Origin: Balanoglossus misakiensis
Taxonomy: Eukaryota > Hemichordata
Length of the DNA stretch: 64,000 nt
Direction: 5' to 3'
Assembly (NCBI GenBank): GCA_040954595.2
Contig: CM082586.2
Span: 1,550,001 to 1,614,000, forward strand
Part shown: positions 46,601 to 58,747 of the stretch, piece by piece
How the letters are laid out: each line of letters begins with the position of its first letter
Numbering within the stretch: the first letter of the stretch is position 1
Notes under the pieces: model-generated
The model's input: only the letters and a program-made list of their open reading frames with translations
What the model was told of the DNA's origin: nothing
The model's database searches: none
Translations under genes and position numbers: made by a program

Positions 46601-49600
46601 GTGTCGACTTCACTGTGTGTTCAAAGGTTACATGTGTGGTACGTCGTTTAATTTTATGGAGTCACCCGCGACCCCACACTTGCGTGATGTCAAATCAAGA
46701 CTCATTTCAAAGTTACAAACAATCATCTTTCCACGCGGTTTAGCTGTATAAGTTTAACTCAATCGATGCCCGAAGTGAGTCTGTTGGCTAGTGTGGGCGA
46801 CAAGCCAGGAATGAAACATACCGACTTTTAACACTGCAAGCGACCGTGTCGTAGACATCCACTTTTGATCGCTTTCGGCTGGAGAAAATATTCCAACGCT
46901 GACAAGGGAGGAATAATTCATCCTCTCTGTAAGAACACACGTCACCAAGTACATGCATGCTGTAGTTATATTGCATTTAACTGTGCATGTAACAATCTTG
47001 TTTAAATGTTTAGCTCTGCTTCAACAGTAACAATGCTAACCATGTACTAAACAGCTGCGATACAGAGCAGAGGTTGGATTGCGTGACCGCTGACTTGCAT
47101 GTAAGGGTTGGAGAACAGGTGAATGTACCCCCAGACGTCCATAGGGTCTCTTTCCTTGAGGTCGCACTACCCTACATTCAAGCTTTCCTACGACAACTGT
47201 GGTATAGTTGTCTGGGGTCTACATGTATCATTCCCCCCAACAGGTGCAGCACTGCATAACCTACATGTATAAATCCCCGTGGTTCCCGCGTATGCAGTAC
47301 ATTAACCCAGACGTGTCTGTATCGATTTCTTAACAACATGGCACAGGGAAACTTTCCCAAATTCCTTCCACAGATATTTATAATGCAGGTGTTTTGCACC
47401 TGGTCGATGTGCTATGATTAATGATATAGAAACATGTAGTTGCCAACCTCCCAAAAGACTGGGTCACAAAATCTTTAATGCCTAAACTATCTAAACCACA
47501 CTTCTTCTTTATCTGCTCCCTCCAGGTAAGGTTGTTGAGGCGATGACCAAGGCATTCAACATCTGCAGAGTCGCAAACCAAAGTGACCCTTACTCCTGCT
47601 ACGGACGCTGTGACGTCATGAGCAACCGGACACACTGTGGGTGCGACGCCGTCTGCCTTCAATATGGCGACTGTTGCTACGACTACGAGATGCAGTGTCA
47701 GGGAAGAAAGGGTGGTGGTAGTGGTGGTGACCGGCCCATGTCGACATCGACTGCTTTAAAAACGATTTTGGGAAGAAACATCTCCGATTTCATCGAGTGC
47801 TTCGATCCGGGAACGACCGATTTTGCATCGCATTGGATCGTCAGTCGATGCCCTCAATCATGGTTGGATGACACCGTGAAGGAACTCTGCGAAGATACGA
47901 TCACATCTTTGTCCGAGGTGCCCGTTTTCGGTCCTGAGAGCGTCCTGTACAAAAACGTATTTTGTGCAACGTGTCATGGCGTGCAGAGTGGAGACGTTGA
48001 ATTCTGGAACGTCAACTTCACCTGTAGTACCAACGAGACTGTCAATAAAACTATACCAGAGATACTGCAGACTACGCTTTCACAGCCCTGTATGAAATTT
48101 TACTTTCCTCCCGAGGACTCTGCATATGGCTTGCGGCTGCCCTGTGGCCGGACTGTGTGGTCGGACTGTGTTCGAACCAATGACGTCGCCATGAAGAAGG
48201 CTTGTCAGTCTTATGCCGCTGTTGTCTCTCACACAAGAACATCCAGCATGTACAAGAATCCTCACTGTGCTTCGTGTCGCAGGGCAAAACTCGATGACGT
48301 AGAGTGCAGTGTCGACACAGACGGGGACAGAATCGGAGTTTTTGGAATTTCTTTCGCTATGTTACTTGACTTCAATTCCAACAGCAAGCTGCAGTTACGC
48401 TCAGACAATGACGTCACAGAGAGCCACGCGACGTGTGGCGAGCACCAGGTGTACGACCCGTTCCTTGACAAGTGCCACCAGTTGTCGTGTCCTGCAGATT
48501 TCGAGTTGATAAACGGAGCCTGTCAGCCATCTCTGTCGAACCCCGTGCGCGGGGACGACAACAGTCGCAGTTACAAACCAATCGCGGATGAACACGATAG
48601 CAGTCCTGCTGTCAACACCTCATCACAACCAACTCTGCGACTGACAGCTGTGCTCCAAACACCCCAAAGCTTCCGTGAACCACAACAGAGAAAGCAACTT
48701 GAGGAACTTCTGGCCAACGTGATATCTGGGATCTTGAAACTATCCCCAGAGGCAACTCTGTCAACAAATCTGACACAATCCAACTCCACGCTATCAGAAC
48801 GACCACACGAAAAGCTGCAGTCTCGGTATCTCTACACTTACAACATCATATTCATAAAACCGAACATTACTCTTCCCGTTTTGATAAACGTTTTGGACCA
48901 ACAATTAAAATATGAAATAAAATTGAACAATTTGACGATAAATGTACTACAGGTTACAATAGACAATAATTCGGACTGTAAAGAATATACCGAGCATTCA
49001 GTGACCTCAGAGATAGAACTCACCGCGCTCGATGATAGTTGGAGTAGGGTGACTTTGCTGCATGCAAATTATAGTGACACGTGGTATGGTGAGAACGCCA
49101 ACGATTGGTCGATCATACTCACCTATGACGAGGACTCCTTAACATGGCGGCGGAAGGTGACGATTCTTGGCTGCAACAAATTTCCTCTGCGTTGTCCGAT
49201 GATACAGCTTGACAGCAGATATGTGACGTTTGCAGAGGGTGGCGGGGGCATGTCTGTGTATTATGAACCCACGAATACTCTCTACGCGCCAGGAACGTAC
49301 AACGTTCAAAATGGTTCAATCTATGTTTGCAATTATTTGTCTCGGAACGGCACAAGAACGGACAATGTTAGCGCCGTGTTCTTTGAATATTCCCTGTCAC
49401 AGACAATACTCACTGTGATTGGCTCGCTCTTATCGTTACTGTTCTTGGTGTTTTCGTTCGTCACCTACTGCACTTTCCGTGGCCTGCGAAACCTGCCAGG
49501 GAAGACGATCATGAATTTGATAATCGCTCTCTTCGCCGCTCAAGCCTTTCTTCTCTTCGGTTCCAATCAGACCCATCACAGGGAGTTCTGTCAGTTCGTT

Positions 49601-50449
49601 GCTATAGCTACACACTATTTCTGGTTAGCTGTGTTTTGCTGGATGAATGTGATGGCATTCGACATCTGCAGAACGTTCAGAAAACGGCTGCGTTTGCGCA
49701 GTTCCGAAGACAGAAACGTACTCCTGCATCGATACATGCTCTATGCCTGGGGAGTTCCAACCATCATCGTGGTCATCTGCATAATAGTGAACTTCTGCGA
49801 CTGCGCAAACTGTCGGATTGGATACGGAACCGGAAGTAGCTGTTGGATCGAAGAACCCAACGCTCTCATTATCTCCTTCATGACACCTGTTGGCGCTATC
49901 ATCGTTGCTAACCTGGTCATGTATCTTAGAGCGATACACGCCATCTGGGCAACGTCAAAAGTAGCGCAGAAAGTGACGCAGAAATCGCAAACTGAAAATC
50001 TCAAAACTCAGCTTCTTCTTTATGCGAAGGTAACGCAAATATTTAGATGTTCGAACAAAGTTAGTTGTTTCTACTGCTGCTGCCACACAATGTACACACA
50101 CTTTTACATTGGTAATTGAAATGAATAACATGGCACTCACTGAAAATGTATGCTTCTTGTGATCTTTTTTCAGCTGACAACCATTATGGGGTTCACGTGG
50201 ATATTTGGATTCATCGCAGCATTCTCTGCAGTGGAAGCATTCTGGTATCTCTTCATCATCCTAAATTCAACGCAGGGTGTGTTCATCTTCTTCGCCTTCA
50301 CCTTCAACAGGCGAATCATCAACATGTGGAAGCGGAGACTGAGCATGCGCCGGCGGAGGAGGAAAAGTCAGACCGGTGTGACCCCATCAACCTCGTCCAC
50401 GAAGATCCGGACGACCGAACTACTTTCAGGCCGAGTAACTAGTCTGTAG
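43581..50449 (+). CDS. somatomedin-B domain family-B/Methuselah-like GPCR (spliced)
   Basis: Three coding exons, 43581–43692, 47526–50029 and 50174–50449, give 963 residues. The ATG follows an in-frame TGA (43548–43550). Residues 1–30 are a signal peptide with the hydrophobic core ISLLVVLVSVPW. Residues about 51–95 are a somatomedin-B domain (CYGRC, CGCDAVC, YGDCCYDYEMQC). A long Cys-containing, N-glycosylated ectodomain follows, including CATCHGVQ and CASCRRAK motifs. TM1–TM5 lie at about 667–840 and TM6–TM7 at about 873–920 in the last exon. LRNLPGKTIMNL after TM1 and MGFTWIFGF in TM6 are hallmarks of secretin/adhesion/Methuselah-type receptors. I see no GPS cleavage motif before TM1. The tail is basic and ends TSL. 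The ligand is unknown. Confidence 0.88.
43693..47525 (+). other. 3.8-kb first intron of the receptor gene
   Basis: I find no exon that is needed to keep the receptor frame. The part at about 45,950–46,200 is rich in homeodomain-like TTAATGG and ATTAAT sites and has an octamer ATGCAAAT at 46017–46024. An open frame at 44733–45212 (159 codons) has no recognisable domain and no splice sites that fit the receptor. Confidence 0.55.
47526..50029 (+). CDS. receptor exon 2: somatomedin-B, ectodomain and TM1–TM5
   Basis: The acceptor is CTCCCTCCAG (ends 47525) and the donor GTAACG (50030), leaving in phase 0 after LLLYAK. Within it, TM1 is TVIGSLLSLLFLVFSF, TM2 follows KTIMNL, TM3 includes HYFWLAVFCWMNVMAFD, TM4 includes GVPTIIVVICIIV and TM5 includes ISFMTPVGAIIVANLV. 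The Cys in TM3-proximal FCQFVA and Cys residues in the second extracellular loop (NFCDCANCRIGYG, SCWIEE) can make the conserved extracellular disulfide. Confidence 0.88.
50174..50449 (+). CDS. receptor exon 3: TM6–TM7 and cytoplasmic tail
   Basis: After TTTTTTCAG (ends 50173) the exon reads LTTIMGFTWIFGFIAAFS, then FWYLFIILNSTQGVFIFFAF, then a tail with WKRRLSMRRRRRK and TSL before TAG (50447–50449). It starts in phase 0, matching exon 2. Splitting TM5 from TM6 by an intron is plausible for this family. Confidence 0.9.
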   Translation: MTTIMGFTWIFGFIAAFSAVEAFWYLFIILNSTQGVFIFFAFTFNRRIINMWKRRLSMRRRRRKSQTGVTPSTSSTKIRTTELLSGRVTSL

Positions 50450-51340
50450 TGATGTGTTTGCTTGTGGTGGTGATGTGTCGTCTTAGTAGCTCAATACTGC
50501 TCCGCGTGCGTATCCCGTTCCACGCTGCAATATTTTTTTTGCATGAAATGCACGTGCTCTTTCCACCAGATGCCGTTGTGGTCCCAGTAACGACCTTATC
50601 AGGTCACATTGCTATATATCTACATCATATAAAAAATATTTTAATGTTTATAAGTACATTGTACACATACACGGACCACTTCAACCAATAATATTGCATC
50701 GAAATATGCATTCTCCAATCATTTTCATGTACTTTTACTGTATATCGCTTATTATATTTATTATATTTTATAATGACACATATTGGGCGTTGCAATTCCC
50801 CAAGAATAAGACAACCCAGCTTCTTCGGAGATATTAAATATAGTTAAAAATCATGTGTTCTAAATTTAATATTATTCTCTAAATATGTACATTTATCTCT
50901 GGATTTTTCTACTGCTAAGCATCACTATATGTGCATTATCTGGTGGTGCACGGTGTGGACACTTTCTCTATTTCGAATACACATACTCTTACACAACTTG
51001 TTACAGAATTTTTAAAGTGCAATAATTTTGATCAGGAGTCAATATATACGTTACTTTGCAATAAGTATTATTTTGGACTAACATTTAGATTGTTGCTCCT
51101 TCTTGTATATATAATTATCGAATATTTACATGTTGATCATGTATATGCCATAGCTTATATTAAAGGCTCTTGTTGCTTCTCAATTGACGTATGGTGGCGC
51201 ACTCCCATTTATCTTCCCGTCAACCTGCCATGCTAGTAAAATTAGTGATGATCTATAATTGATATGAAGGTTTAAAGTTTATGTGCAATGCATGTTGTTG
51301 GAAAATTGTGCAATAAAATGCTTAGTTTTGTGTATCCTTG
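50450..51340 (+). terminator. receptor 3' UTR and poly(A) signal
   Basis: AT-rich non-coding sequence follows the stop. AATAAA is at 51312–51317, followed within 15–30 bp by TTTTGTGT and TTGTTGTTTT, the T/GT-rich downstream context expected for cleavage. Confidence 0.6.
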
Positions 51341-52062
51341 TTGTTTTCCTCGCTATTTCGTACTCTGTATGACATTCTACAGATTGTTTCCGTGTTTGAC
51401 AAAAGGAGCTTTAAGTCAATTAGACGTATCATAGCCATGTTCCAATCCAATGTCCCGAGTGACTGGCTGACTTTACAAGCTCGTAGGAGTCCAATTTTTT
51501 TTCCAGCGATGCCATGACGACTCTGAGTAAAACGACAGAAAGTACATAGGCAAAATAGAGGGCGCCGATGGTACCCGTTGCTTGTTCGACTGTCGCGAAG
51601 ATAAATACCGGATAAATCTAAATTCTATTGATTGTCAGGGTGTGGGAGACCTCAGCCGTCTGTTTCAAGAAAATTATAGCCTGAAAGTTTTCCGAAGGCC
51701 TGATGAAGCGTTTTACTGATGTCATAAGACCATGGAAGGTTAATAATTGGTCATGTGACCTAAATACAAATGTGAATGCAACATTTTAACGAGTGGTTTC
51801 ATTTCACTTCTATTTGCAGAAAAGGGCTGTGATGTCGGTGTTGTGTCAGTCTACGAACGTAATAGCCACATCGACAATGACCGAGAAGAGCACTCGTCAG
51901 CGAGACGATGACGGATGGATATGAGATGACGCCTGGAACTGGTCACAGACTTTCTGAGTTGTTCAGAACACTGGCGACCGACGCCAAGATTTGCTTTTGG
52001 TTCGGTACTTTTCTATGGTTGATTGAGTGGATATTAAACACTTTACTCGTAAAACGTGTATC

Positions 52063-52365
52063 CATGTAAATAACTGGTGGGGTCATTCCGGGATCAATTA
52101 AAGTGAATTATCTTCTAATTTATGCAAATAATTCATATGTATTGTCTGATTCCAGATTAGGAAGGCAATTATAGGGCTCTTTCGACGCATGTCATGGTCG
52201 TTGTACATCCTATTATGTATTTTGCATATTTTTAAGAATTTAATAGTCACACATCGATTATCTAATTCAGTTCCTTTCCCCGAGGGTCGCACATATCTTT
52301 ATGATAAATAAATGAACCTCAATTACCCCTTTAATACAGTAGTTTACATACTCGTCACTCTTATT
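52063..52365. repeat. diverged non-coding tandem duplication, copy 1
   Basis: This segment shares an ordered series of blocks with 52,612–52,925: ATTCCGGG, AATTATCTTC, TTTATGCAAATAA, TGGTCGTTGTA, CATCGATTA, TTTCCCCG with a following CACACATA, and TAAATAAA/TAAATGAACCT. The octamer ATGCAAAT is at 52122–52129. Confidence 0.7.
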
Positions 52366-52611
52366 AACATAATCATGAATATATATTAATCGCGAGTGTA
52401 AACAATCGAGATGCAAAAAGTACGCACTTTAATTGCACTGGGTTTTAATTAATTATTTAATTAATTATATTAGCCACTCAAGATTTTCTCTATTAATTTA
52501 AAACATGGTAGTACTTATATAATTCATTTTTTTCTGAATTTACAATACTCATTTGTATTTATTCTGGTAACAGTATATCACAAAATGTATGTTTACAATT
52601 CCCAACTCACA

Positions 52612-52925
52612 TATGTAAATGGTTTGTGGGTCAATTCCGGGGTTAATTAAAATCAATTATCTTCCGAGACAAGCTGATGATTTATGCAAATAAATCGATA
52701 TTGTCTCAGCATGAAGGGAATTAAAAATCTCCTCCCATGCATGATATGGTCGTTGTATATTTTAAGACATTTATTGTGTATATTTTAAGAGCTGTGATAG
52801 AACCTCATCGATTATTTAATTAGTTGTTTTTCCCCGGAGGATCACACATAGTCATTGAATTATCCCATTTCTTTGAGATATAAATAAACCTTAATAGGAC
52901 TCGCACAATGGTGTTTATACTCTCG
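52612..52925. repeat. diverged non-coding tandem duplication, copy 2
   Basis: This is the second copy, about 550 bp downstream, with the same block order. The octamer ATGCAAAT is at 52684–52691. Divergence between blocks is high, while the blocks themselves are conserved. Confidence 0.7.
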
Positions 52926-54542
52926 TGCTAATTAAGGTGACACTGCATGTTATCTGTGCACGATTTCTTCAAAGCCATAATTTCAGCACGGTAAGGCCGG
53001 GGGCGGCCGGCGGTGGCATAAAACGTACACTCAGTTGTAAACACATCATGAGATTAAGAAACATTAATAAAGATAAGTACTTACTCATCTGAGCATGCGT
53101 ATGAACTTGTTATTTTATGTACGTGCATTATAACTATAATCTTCTTTTTCCATCTGGTTATTGGTGACGAAGTGACGGTCCTAAAACACAAAACACAAGA
53201 AATAACAACTTAACTGAAGCAAAACAACAAAAAGCGGGGAGGGTTAATTTTACACACTGCATAGTTCACGAAATCCTGTTAAATTATTTTTAGAAGTAAA
53301 GCCGAAGATCTTACAACATCAGTCGAGACATCACACCGACAAACACAATGACCTCATCAACAGCTTGGATAAGTTCACGTCATGCTAAAAATACCCTCAT
53401 TAATTTGTTTGAAACGTTTGCCATGAACTTCGACCTTTCAACGTAACATGACCGAAGGATCGTAACCCTTTAAAGCGCAGCTGTCGCCTGTTCAGGCAGA
53501 TGCCGTTGTCATATTATGGAAGTACACGTACTTGGAAATGTGTCAAGTATTATGAATAAAATTGACACTGCTTTTCAAATTCGAATAGGGTTCATAATTA
53601 ACAGAATGAAACACCGAAAATCTTTACTACACGTTTAATCACACTGGCAATAACGGAGCTTTCAACACATCATATTTCACTGACATTTTCATTGATTATT
53701 ACAATACAGTTAACAATAGATCTTTGGGTATATATAAATGGCTGTCCCTCGCAACTGCGTAACATAAAACCGGCCTCCCTAACCCACTTATATTTATAAT
53801 TGAATTTCATACAGTAACAATTGATTGTTTTTCTACGACAAGAATAGGACACATTATACTTTGTTAGGTATCACGTGTCGACAATGCCGATTTGAAGCCA
53901 CTAATGCATTAGCGAAATTATCATCAAATTGCGAGATATGTTTTTACTTTGAAACAGTATATATAAGCTCGCTATGATAGGTCAAATATTCCGGGGCGAT
54001 TTTCCTGATTTTAATGAATTATTTATCTTTCCCTTCATTGACTATTTAATAAAATTACTATATAAACAACCAAGGTACAGTCAATGATATCATACCTATG
54101 AATATTAATATTGAGCGTGTGCTCATTTAATATATTATGTAAATGACCTCACTTTTACCTGGTCGCCATTTTAATATTCAATTTCTTTGTTCACAAATTT
54201 TGCGATGGCTCTCGTCAAAACGCACAAATGTTTTTCATCTCGATACTCTAGTATTTTTTTTTCTTTTCTGGCCAATAAAATGTATGCATGCGCATGTTCT
54301 TTATTACATAAACAGATAAAATATTGCTTTGTGGATTCACAATGAATGATGATCACGAGGTCGTGAAAGCCCCAACAAAAGGCCCCTGCTCGAATATTGA
54401 AATAGCATTTGTCAATGGATCGCATATTGGGGCCTCTGATCAATTCTGCTACACGCTGTAAACGGTAGACCCGCTTCCAGCCAACTCGGTATGCTACCAC
54501 TACGTACTGTACAGCTGGTAATATATCATATGGCAAGCGGAC

Positions 54543-54549
54543 TATATAT
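54543..54549 (+). promoter_or_regulatory. candidate TATA box for the MTCL-like gene
   Basis: TATATAT lies about 150 bp before the start codon, at the change from AT-rich intergenic to GC-richer exon sequence. It would place transcription start near 54,575. Confidence 0.35.
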
Positions 54550-54696
54550 GGAAAATTGCGACATAGACAGTGGAACGTTTCATTCGGTTTGAATGCCTCT
54601 GACCGACGGGCTGGTCGTTATCGACGACTTTTCCGCGCTTTGCTCGGAATATTTGTCCATGTGGACTTGACGTCTGTCAGCACGAGAGACTGAAAG

Positions 54697-56589
54697 ATGG
54701 ACCAGTGCCGCGCTTTCAAGCCTCAAGGACTCATCGTCGACAAATGCGGGACGTGTTTCCGAAAGAAGGACGAGCACGGATCCCAACATCCGCCATGTCA
54801 ATCGGCAACATCATCATCGACAGTGTCGAAGATGATGACAATGTCCGCGACCGGCGATGGATCGCAGCGAACCAGCACGGTGGTGTCATCCACCACGTCA
54901 ACCAGGTTCAAAACCGAGCAAATTTTGTCGTTCAGCGACGCACAGTCGTCCGCGCGGGAACACCATCGCATGTCGTCGCCATTTTTCGACGACCATGATT
55001 TCGGAAGCGGGTCAGAGAGACGCACCATTTCGACCTGGCGGGATGATTCCGCTATAGGCAAGTCAATGACTTCGCACAGTTATTCTCGGAATGTAAGTTA
55101 TGGGCAAGGGACACCATCAGCCATCATGGACAGAGCAGGGGACGTCGCCAAGTTCCGGGTTCGGCTTGCCCAGCTCATGGACGACGACCATGATTTTGAG
55201 ATGGATACCGACGTTTCCTTCCAAGGTGATTCTTCCGTGTACAGCACCTACGAGGACCTGTCAAGTCTTCCAATAGATAAAGACAGCAAACAAGCTTCAT
55301 TACCCGAAGAGCGCCAGGCTAATTTAGAACTTAGAAGCCCATTGGTCGAATCGGCGAATGTTAATAAGTCGCTAGACTCATTAGTTATTCAGAAAGAGGC
55401 TGAGCCAAGTCAGGAATTGAAGCAGGAACGTGTACGGAGCAGAAGCCTCGGCGCGAAAGAAGGCCTGCAAATAGAGGTTAATGGAAACACCGATGTAGCG
55501 AAGGGTGAGGACGAATCTACACGCGAGAGACTATCGCCTGTTGTGGGGACAAGTAGCGCTTCAATGGCGGAAGAGGGCGTCAAGACAAAGATTCAAGGCT
55601 CTCCCGCTCGCACTGCTAACAGTGACCCTGCTGCGGATTCCTCGGTCGATCAGCAGAACGCCAACAACCGCAAGCAGCTAGCAAACGAAGCCGGCGAGAC
55701 GAAAAACGCTGCTGCTACAGCTGCAAAGCGACGGCCGGGCGACAAAATGCCTTCCAAACCCGTCGAGACAAAGGGGAAAGCCCCGGTCACGAAGCCCAAA
55801 CCGTCGTCTGCCGGCGTCAAGGCGGCATCTGCAGCGAGTGCTCCTTCCACAGGGCCGCGGACTAAAGTGGAACGCAGCGGCGAGGATTCCGTTGAAGCGA
55901 TGAACAACAAAGTCGCTGAAGTGGAGCAGTTGAAATCACGTGTCAGCACACTTCAAAGTAGGATAGTTGACATGGAGAAAGAAGCCGCGTCGCTGATCGC
56001 CGAAAATCAAGAGTTGAGAGCTTCCCAACTGCCGGAATCCGTCAGGAACCAGGATCCTCACAAGGCGCTCGTCGAATTGAAAACCAAACTGGAAGCCCGA
56101 GAAAAGGAGTACAATGATTTAAAGCAATCACACGAGGATCTCAAAGCCGAGCTGGAGGAAATCCAGATAGAGATGGATGAGGTACGGGACACGTTCAGGG
56201 AAGGAGAAATCGAAGAATTTAGAGAAATTCAAAAGCAGCTCGATTCTGCGTCCAAGAACTGTCGCGTCATGCAATACCGCCTGCGCAAGGCGGAGAAGAA
56301 AATCGAGGACTTGGAGGCCGACAAGAAATCGGTGACCGATAAATTGTCCTCACGAAGCGGTGCTAAACTGTCCAACGGCAGCAACAACAACGGTGGTGCT
56401 ATGAACGACATGCAGCAAGAATTGAAGGTTGCTAAGGACGTGTCTGTGCGTCTCCACCTGGAACTGGAGAGCATGGAGGAGAAACGCGGTCGGATCGAGG
56501 AGGAGAACCAGCTACTTCGACGCAAGTTGGTCGACTCGGAGAAGCACCGCAAGGAAATGAAGCGAGAGATCGAAAAAGTCCGGATAGAG
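54697..56589 (+). CDS. MTCL: MTCL/SOGA-family microtubule-associated coiled-coil protein, first coding exon
   Basis: The start is fixed by an in-frame TGA two codons before ATG. The exon gives 631 residues and stops at donor GTAAAT (56590) in phase 0. Residues 4–34 form a Cys/His cluster (CRAF, CGTCF, EHGSQHPPC) that could bind zinc and resembles the N-terminus of MPRIP/outspread proteins. Residues about 30–400 are Ser/Thr/Lys-rich and probably disordered. Coiled coils occupy about 401–450, 455–545 and 569–631. The blocks NCRVMQYRLRKAEKK and VAKDVSVRLHLELESMEEKR match my memory of MTCL1/SOGA1/SOGA3, which crosslink and stabilise microtubules near the Golgi. Later exons, with the rest of the coiled coil and the C-terminal microtubule-binding part, are beyond the window. 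Confidence 0.8.
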
Positions 56590-58715
56590 GTAAATTACCT
56601 TTTAACAATAGCACATTTTATACTCCCACGCGATGATGCTGGCTCGCTTCATCTGAGCGTCTTTGCATCTCTATTTAAGGGGGGGGGGGGAAGAGTCTAA
56701 GCATTGGATGACTCCTCTGACCGGCTTTCATCTGTCACCATATTTTATTATTAGCACGCCAGAGAATCCTCGAATAGTTCAAAGTTCTGTGCACTCTAGA
56801 CTGCCCTGCATTTCGGCCGACAGAGTGCCCCCACTCCGAACTTTCAGAGCCCCGGCAGAAATTCCGCACCCTCTTCCTGTGTTTATTTTCGTAACACGAG
56901 CCGAACCCCGGCTATATTCTGTTGAGTAATCTTTCTTGTCTTCCCAGTTGCGCAGAGAATTCCCTCTGACGTTTTATGACATGCCCCATTTGACGTTGGC
57001 ATTTGGGGATTTATTTTTCTATCGTTGACATGTTAAAATGGCCACGAGTGCGCAGATCGATATGAATATCGACCGTACGAGTCGGCCTGTTTTAACGTCA
57101 TAATGCCAACAAGTGATTGATGCAATCACACACGGATTGTCACTCAGACTTCTATCCTCAAGAGCCGTGATAATTACCTCATACGGCGTCACAGACAACC
57201 AATTAACGTCATTGTTTTACCAATTAATTAAACACCAAGCACGTCTAAAATGTTAATGGGGGGAAAACACTTGAAAGTGCGTAGATGTGCCGCTGATATG
57301 AAATCCCTAGAGGAACCCTCATGCGCGTTTCTGAAGTCAAGTCTGAGACTTCATTAACGCACAACAGTACAACACTGTGGTCATCGTTACAAATCTGTAT
57401 AGGATGGTCGACCGCATATCACGCCCACCACCACCACAACCACACAGAACGTTGGTGGACTGTGATCCGCTGAGAGAACGAGCCCCATCATGTAACGTTA
57501 CATCACAGCTCTATTTACACGGCCAGGCAAATCTGTCCAAATAAGACGACATCCTTTGTCAATGAAGCCTGCGATAGTTGCTTTAGTATCACGGTCCCCA
57601 ATCAAAGCAGGAAGACACACCTCCATTACAATGAAAGTGAATCCGAGATTTGTAATACCTCACACAACCATTGTCACTACACAGCCCTTACTCCTAGTGA
57701 ACGTGCCCACCACAATAGACAACGGATTGTAATACTTCGTATAACAACGTCAAACTTGTTCGGTTTTCAAATTTTGTCAAAGAAAATGTTGTTTGACCCA
57801 TTTTTTCAGACCAGGTGCGCTTTGTCAAACGTGATTTTAAACCCAGCACAGTGTATCACAGGCATTTACTTTGATCCCTTGTTATTTAAATTCTAATGAA
57901 CCCAAAAAGCTCAACCAAGCAGTAAAGCACCCAGCCACGGATGCCATACTTCAATATAGTACAGCAAACCAGAAAAAAACATACGGTATAGTGGAGGTGA
58001 AACATTATCATGGATATCTATGTACAACACTGTATATCTACTCAGTCATGGAACCGACCGTTACCCCTGTGAGAGAAAGAGGGGGAGCAGACAGACAGAC
58101 TGAGGCAGAGAGAGGCCCCAAGTTGTTAGCTGATGTTTCTCTACTTATTGTGCGCCCATTTCTCTTTTTGGAGAGCGACTTAAACTTGGGGAAAGAGAGA
58201 GAGCATTGTTCATTTTGTTAATGCGGTTTTCGCCCGTTGGCGTTTGCGGTGATCGGTGGTGCGTGGAAAGGGAAATAAAGTGACAACCGTGCGAATCATG
58301 ACGGCTGAGTTGAGTTCGACATTCAGCTGTGTCGAGATCTCACGTCAGCATCTTTGGAAGCGACAAAAACGTCTTAATAAGTGAACACCTTTCCACAGCA
58401 TCGTGATCATTCCAGTAGGGGGGGGGGGGGGGCGTGGTTGACACATAGCTGGTAAATGTACCTGAATGCACACTGTGCGTCTTTTGTACAATTGCCATTT
58501 AAGGTGTAACTGTTCACCGCTAAGTCTATCCCTGGCTCAATTAACATGGACGAGTTCTGACATGACGCCACGAATCGAGATATTATTAAAACAAAGTGCT
58601 GTCATCTTTTGAACATACGATATCCATCGTACTTAAGTGCGGGCATACCTAACGCGTCCAAAGACATCTAAAATGTTTAAAAAAACCTCTCGTGTTTATT
58701 AATGTTTTCCTGTTG

Positions 58716-58747
58716 AATATTAAATATTTAATTCAATATTTAATATT
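58716..58747. repeat. perfect 13-bp inverted repeat, AT-only arms
   Basis: AATATTAAATATT (58716–58728) and its exact reverse complement AATATTTAATATT (58735–58747) flank a 6-base loop. It could extrude as a cruciform or be a paired site for an AT-binding factor. Confidence 0.7.

Larger units (their letters stand above)
51341..54540. other. AT-rich intergenic region upstream of the MTCL-like gene
   Basis: No gene is visible. The stretch contains a diverged tandem duplication (annotated separately) and many TAATTA, ATTAAT and ATGCAAAT motifs, consistent with regulatory DNA, though AT-rich sequence makes such motifs frequent by chance. Confidence 0.5.

Noticed and set aside
54171-54536. 121-codon minus-strand open frame upstream of the MTCL-like gene
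   Set aside because: It has no recognised motif and lies in AT-rich DNA. A divergent transcript is possible but unsupported.
56948-57030. Possible second MTCL exon after TTCCCAG
   Set aside because: It is in phase but meets a stop after about 26 codons and lacks the coiled-coil heptads expected at this point; at best an alternative 3' end.
57871-58221. 116-codon plus-strand open frame
   Set aside because: It has low-complexity parts (GAGAGA-type sequence), no domain and no splice context.
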